A DNA stretch of 64,000 nt, taken from the NCBI RefSeq assembly GCF_000285535.1, contig NZ_HE610986.1, positions 955,915 through 1,019,914 on the forward strand, written 5' to 3'. Under the pieces are notes generated by a model that saw nothing but the letters and a program-made list of their open reading frames with translations, was not told the origin of the DNA and made no database searches. Of the stretch, positions 61,922 through 64,000 are shown piece by piece (the first letter of the stretch is position 1; every line of letters begins with the position of its first letter). The stretch comes from Bacillus timonensis (GTDB lineage: Bacteria; Bacillota; Bacilli; Bacillales; Bacillaceae_L). Made by a program: the position numbers and the translations under genes.

Positions 61922-62987
61922 CGAATGACCTCCTTGAAATCTGTGCGTGAATCAAATTATGTAACCTCGGTCGTAACCTAAGAATTGGATCCTTTCTTCC
62001 AAAATGAACTCGATTAGTAAGAAGAATGACATGTAACTGAATATCCGGATCAAACCAGATGCTCGTTCCCGTGAACCCGGTATGCCCATAGGAAAAAGTA
62101 GAAAATAGGTCACCACAACCTGAGAATGCTGGGCTTTTTAACATCCATCCTAACCCTCTATGTTCACTGCTAAAAGGGGTAAAATTTTCTCTTGATATTG
62201 CAATAGACCGCTCTGTTAGAATCCGACTACCTTGAAAAAGCCCATTATTTTCAATCATAGATGCAAAGTTTGCAAGATCAGAAATCGTTGAAAACAATCC
62301 CGCATGCCCGCTAACTCCGCCCATGCTTTCCGTGTTATCATCATGAACAATTCCATGCTTGTGATCCTGTAAAGCTTCACTGAATTCAGTTGCCGCAAAT
62401 CTTTCACGCTCATAGTTTGGTTGAAAACTAGTTTCACTCATATGAAGTTTTTCAAATAACTCTCGTTTTAAAAAGGTCTGAAAGTCCTCTTCTATTACTT
62501 TTTCAATTATTTTATAGAGAAGGATGAATCCTAAGTCGCTATACATGACCTTTTCACCCGTGCTAGCAACTAATTTTTCATCAAAAATTCGTTCGATAAT
62601 CTGCTCTGTATGTAAAGATTCTTTAAAATACTCTTGATGCGCCTTTAACCCCGACGAGTGTGTGAGTAAGTGCTTAATTGTTATATGCGATTTATCATGC
62701 CTTGCAAACTCTGGGAAAAAATAAGAAACTTTATCATCCAGGTGCAACTTCCCTGCCTCCATAAGTAATAAAATCGCGGGCAGGGTCGCTACCACCTTTG
62801 TCAGGGAAGCAAGATCAAATATCGTTTCAAGCTTCATTGGCTCCTTTTTCGGAAAAACAACTCGATGTCCAATTGCTTCTTGTAAGATTGTTTCTTTTTG
62901 ATAGGAGATGTGAATGACAGCACCTGGTATGTGCTGCAGGTCAATTTCCCTTTGCAGGAAAGGTAACACCTTTTCTTTCATCCCCAT
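61914..62987 (-). CDS. amiE: AmiE-like serine hydrolase (class C beta-lactamase fold)
   Basis: Beta-lactamase-family serine hydrolase (357 aa). The catalytic motifs are SLTK (Ser61-Lys64), Tyr149 in YSD and HTG in FSYGHTGFTG. B. subtilis AmiE (YbbE), encoded beside murQ/nagZ/namZ, removes the stem peptide from MurNAc. That enzyme is exported; here the N-terminus MGMKEKVLPFLQREIDLQHI lacks a signal peptide. Its ATG overlaps the murQ stop (TGATG). Other serine hydrolases share the fold, so the amidase call rests partly on context. Confidence 0.78.
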   Translation of the reverse strand: MGMKEKVLPFLQREIDLQHIPGAVIHISYQKETILQEAIGHRVVFPKKEPMKLETIFDLASLTKVVATLPAILLLMEAGKLHLDDKVSYFFPEFARHDKSHITIKHLLTHSSGLKAHQEYFKESLHTEQIIERIFDEKLVASTGEKVMYSDLGFILLYKIIEKVIEEDFQTFLKRELFEKLHMSETSFQPNYERERFAATEFSEALQDHKHGIVHDDNTESMGGVSGHAGLFSTISDLANFASMIENNGLFQGSRILTERSIAISRENFTPFSSEHRGLGWMLKSPAFSGCGDLFSTFSYGHTGFTGTSIWFDPDIQLHVILLTNRVHFGRKDPILRLRPRLHNLIHAQISRRSFDV

Positions 62988-63910
62988 CACTTCCCTTCGT
63001 TGGCTAGCTCAATTGCCTTTCTTGTAAAACCACTCGCCTTATCAATCACTTCATTGGCTTTCTCCAATGAAACACCCGCTAGTACCATTACAATTGCCGG
63101 CTTTACTTTTTGATTTGTTAGATTTAGTATGGTTTCGGCCTCTTGGTACGTAATTCCTGTCACATCCATCACAATTCTTCTAGCTCGTTCAATTAGTTTT
63201 AGATTACTCGCATGGAGATCGACCATTAAGTTACCATACACTTTGCCAAGCTTTATCATGGCGGTTGTTGAGAGCATATTTAAAATCATTTTTTGCGCGG
63301 TTGCCGATTTTAATCGTGTTGAGCCTGAGAGAATTTCCGGTCCTACAATTACCTCAATGCTATGGTGAGCATATTTACTTATTTCCGCATTCTCATTGCA
63401 GGCTAAGGAAACCGTGACAGCACCGAGGTCTTGAGCATATTGTAAGGCGCCAATCACATAAGGAGTACGACCGCTTGCAGCGATTCCTACTAAAATATCA
63501 TGTTTCGTAAAGCCTCTTTGTTCTAAATCCTTCGCTCCACCTTCTAGATCATCCTCTGCTCCCTCTACAGCTGTAAACATCGCCGACTCTCCCCCTGCCA
63601 TGATGGCCTGAACCATTTCTGGAGACGTACAGAATGTGGGTGGGCATTCCGCTGCATCTAAAACACCAAGTCTTCCACTCGTACCAGCGCCAATATAAAA
63701 AAGTCGTCCATTCTGTTTTAATGCTGTATAGATTGCTTCGATTGCATTATCTATTTGTGGAAGAGCCTTTCTAACGGCCTTAGAAACAGTGTCATCTTCC
63801 TCATTCATCAGCCCAATAATTTGGGTTGTTGTAAGCTGGTCAATATTTAATGACCGTTGATTTCGTTGTTCAGTTGTTAATGATGTTATATTAACCTTCA
63901 AATTCGCCAC
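62987..63910 (-). CDS. murQ: N-acetylmuramic acid 6-phosphate etherase
   Basis: SIS-fold lyase (307 aa; 304 in B. subtilis MurQ) that cleaves the lactyl ether of MurNAc 6-phosphate to GlcNAc 6-phosphate and D-lactate. Motifs: IGAGTSGRLGVLDAAECPPT (phosphosugar loop and Glu88), IAASGRTPYVIGAL and CNENAEISKYAHHSIEVIVGPE. The GTG start at 63910 has GGAAAGG upstream. It is the first gene of the cluster; the region beyond 63910 should hold the promoter and MurR operator but runs off the window. Confidence 0.94.
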   Translation of the reverse strand: MANLKVNITSLTTEQRNQRSLNIDQLTTTQIIGLMNEEDDTVSKAVRKALPQIDNAIEAIYTALKQNGRLFYIGAGTSGRLGVLDAAECPPTFCTSPEMVQAIMAGGESAMFTAVEGAEDDLEGGAKDLEQRGFTKHDILVGIAASGRTPYVIGALQYAQDLGAVTVSLACNENAEISKYAHHSIEVIVGPEILSGSTRLKSATAQKMILNMLSTTAMIKLGKVYGNLMVDLHASNLKLIERARRIVMDVTGITYQEAETILNLTNQKVKPAIVMVLAGVSLEKANEVIDKASGFTRKAIELANEGK

Positions 63911-64000
63911 GCCTTTCCAACCTGTCTGGTTTCTTTTTCTTTCTTTAGAAAGGACTAAATCTGTTTACTATATTGCTGATATTGCTTCCAAACCTCGAAA

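Overview
The window looks like chromosomal DNA of a spore-forming Bacillaceae (Bacillus/Neobacillus/Mesobacillus-like). It is moderately AT-rich, with strong AGGAGG-type ribosome binding sites and many TTG/GTG starts. Spore genes are plentiful (rsfA, pbpG, cwlJ, gerQ, an alpha/beta SASP and a gamma-like SASP). From about 0.4 to 35 kb the gene order follows the Bacillus subtilis segment fadF/acdA - ywjE - ywiB/argS - speB/speE - pbpG - ywhD/ywhC/ywhB - ywgA/ywfO - rsfA - lipL - pta - hemQ - cwlJ/gerQ/ywdK - ywdI. No phage, IS element with a transposase, rRNA, tRNA or CRISPR array was seen.

Layout. 0.4-6.4 kb is a minus-strand fatty-acid degradation operon (fadF, thiolase, 3-hydroxyacyl-CoA dehydrogenase, acdA) with a FadR-type operator inside its promoter. 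6.5-24 kb is conserved housekeeping: cardiolipin synthase, arginyl-tRNA synthetase, polyamine synthesis, a sporulation penicillin-binding protein, a site-2 protease, a tautomerase, a purine permease, an HD hydrolase and RsfA. 23-25.7 kb holds an unusual pair of oligopeptide-type permeases with no ATPase. 26-31.9 kb holds lipL, a divergent CarD-like/MarR pair sharing a duplicated operator, pta, hemQ, germination genes and ywdK. 32-34.4 kb is the 5-oxoprolinase operon pxpBAC. 36.3-42.5 kb is a maltodextrin ABC importer with a LacI regulator and an alpha-glucosidase. 42.9-45.8 kb is a TetR/YhgE pair. 45.9-51 kb holds a repair protein, a methyltransferase, small spore proteins and the threonine-to-glycine pair (SDR threonine dehydrogenase plus Kbl).

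The right end, 51.3-63.9 kb, is a minus-strand peptidoglycan (MurNAc) recovery cluster: murQ, amiE-like, a PIG-L deacetylase, nagZ, anmK, a sugar ABC importer (binding protein and two permeases), namZ, a double-GNAT protein and murR. In B. subtilis the three hydrolases are secreted and MurNAc enters through the MurP PTS. Here none of the three has a visible signal peptide, murP is absent and an ABC importer is present, which suggests uptake of larger fragments followed by degradation in the cytoplasm.

The most unusual non-coding signal is a set of intergenic arrays with tight periods. Two loci (11.0-11.6 kb and 54.4-54.9 kb) carry 52-bp units made of an 8-9-8 hairpin plus a 27-nt spacer; the two loci differ in stem sequence but have the same geometry. 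Four further loci (1-400, 7.77-7.92, 28.11-28.16 and 34.45-34.58 kb) carry 20- or 21-bp units with a conserved head word and a variable tail. There are also small mobile-like elements: two flanked by long direct repeats next to stop codons or terminators, and a family with inverted ends.
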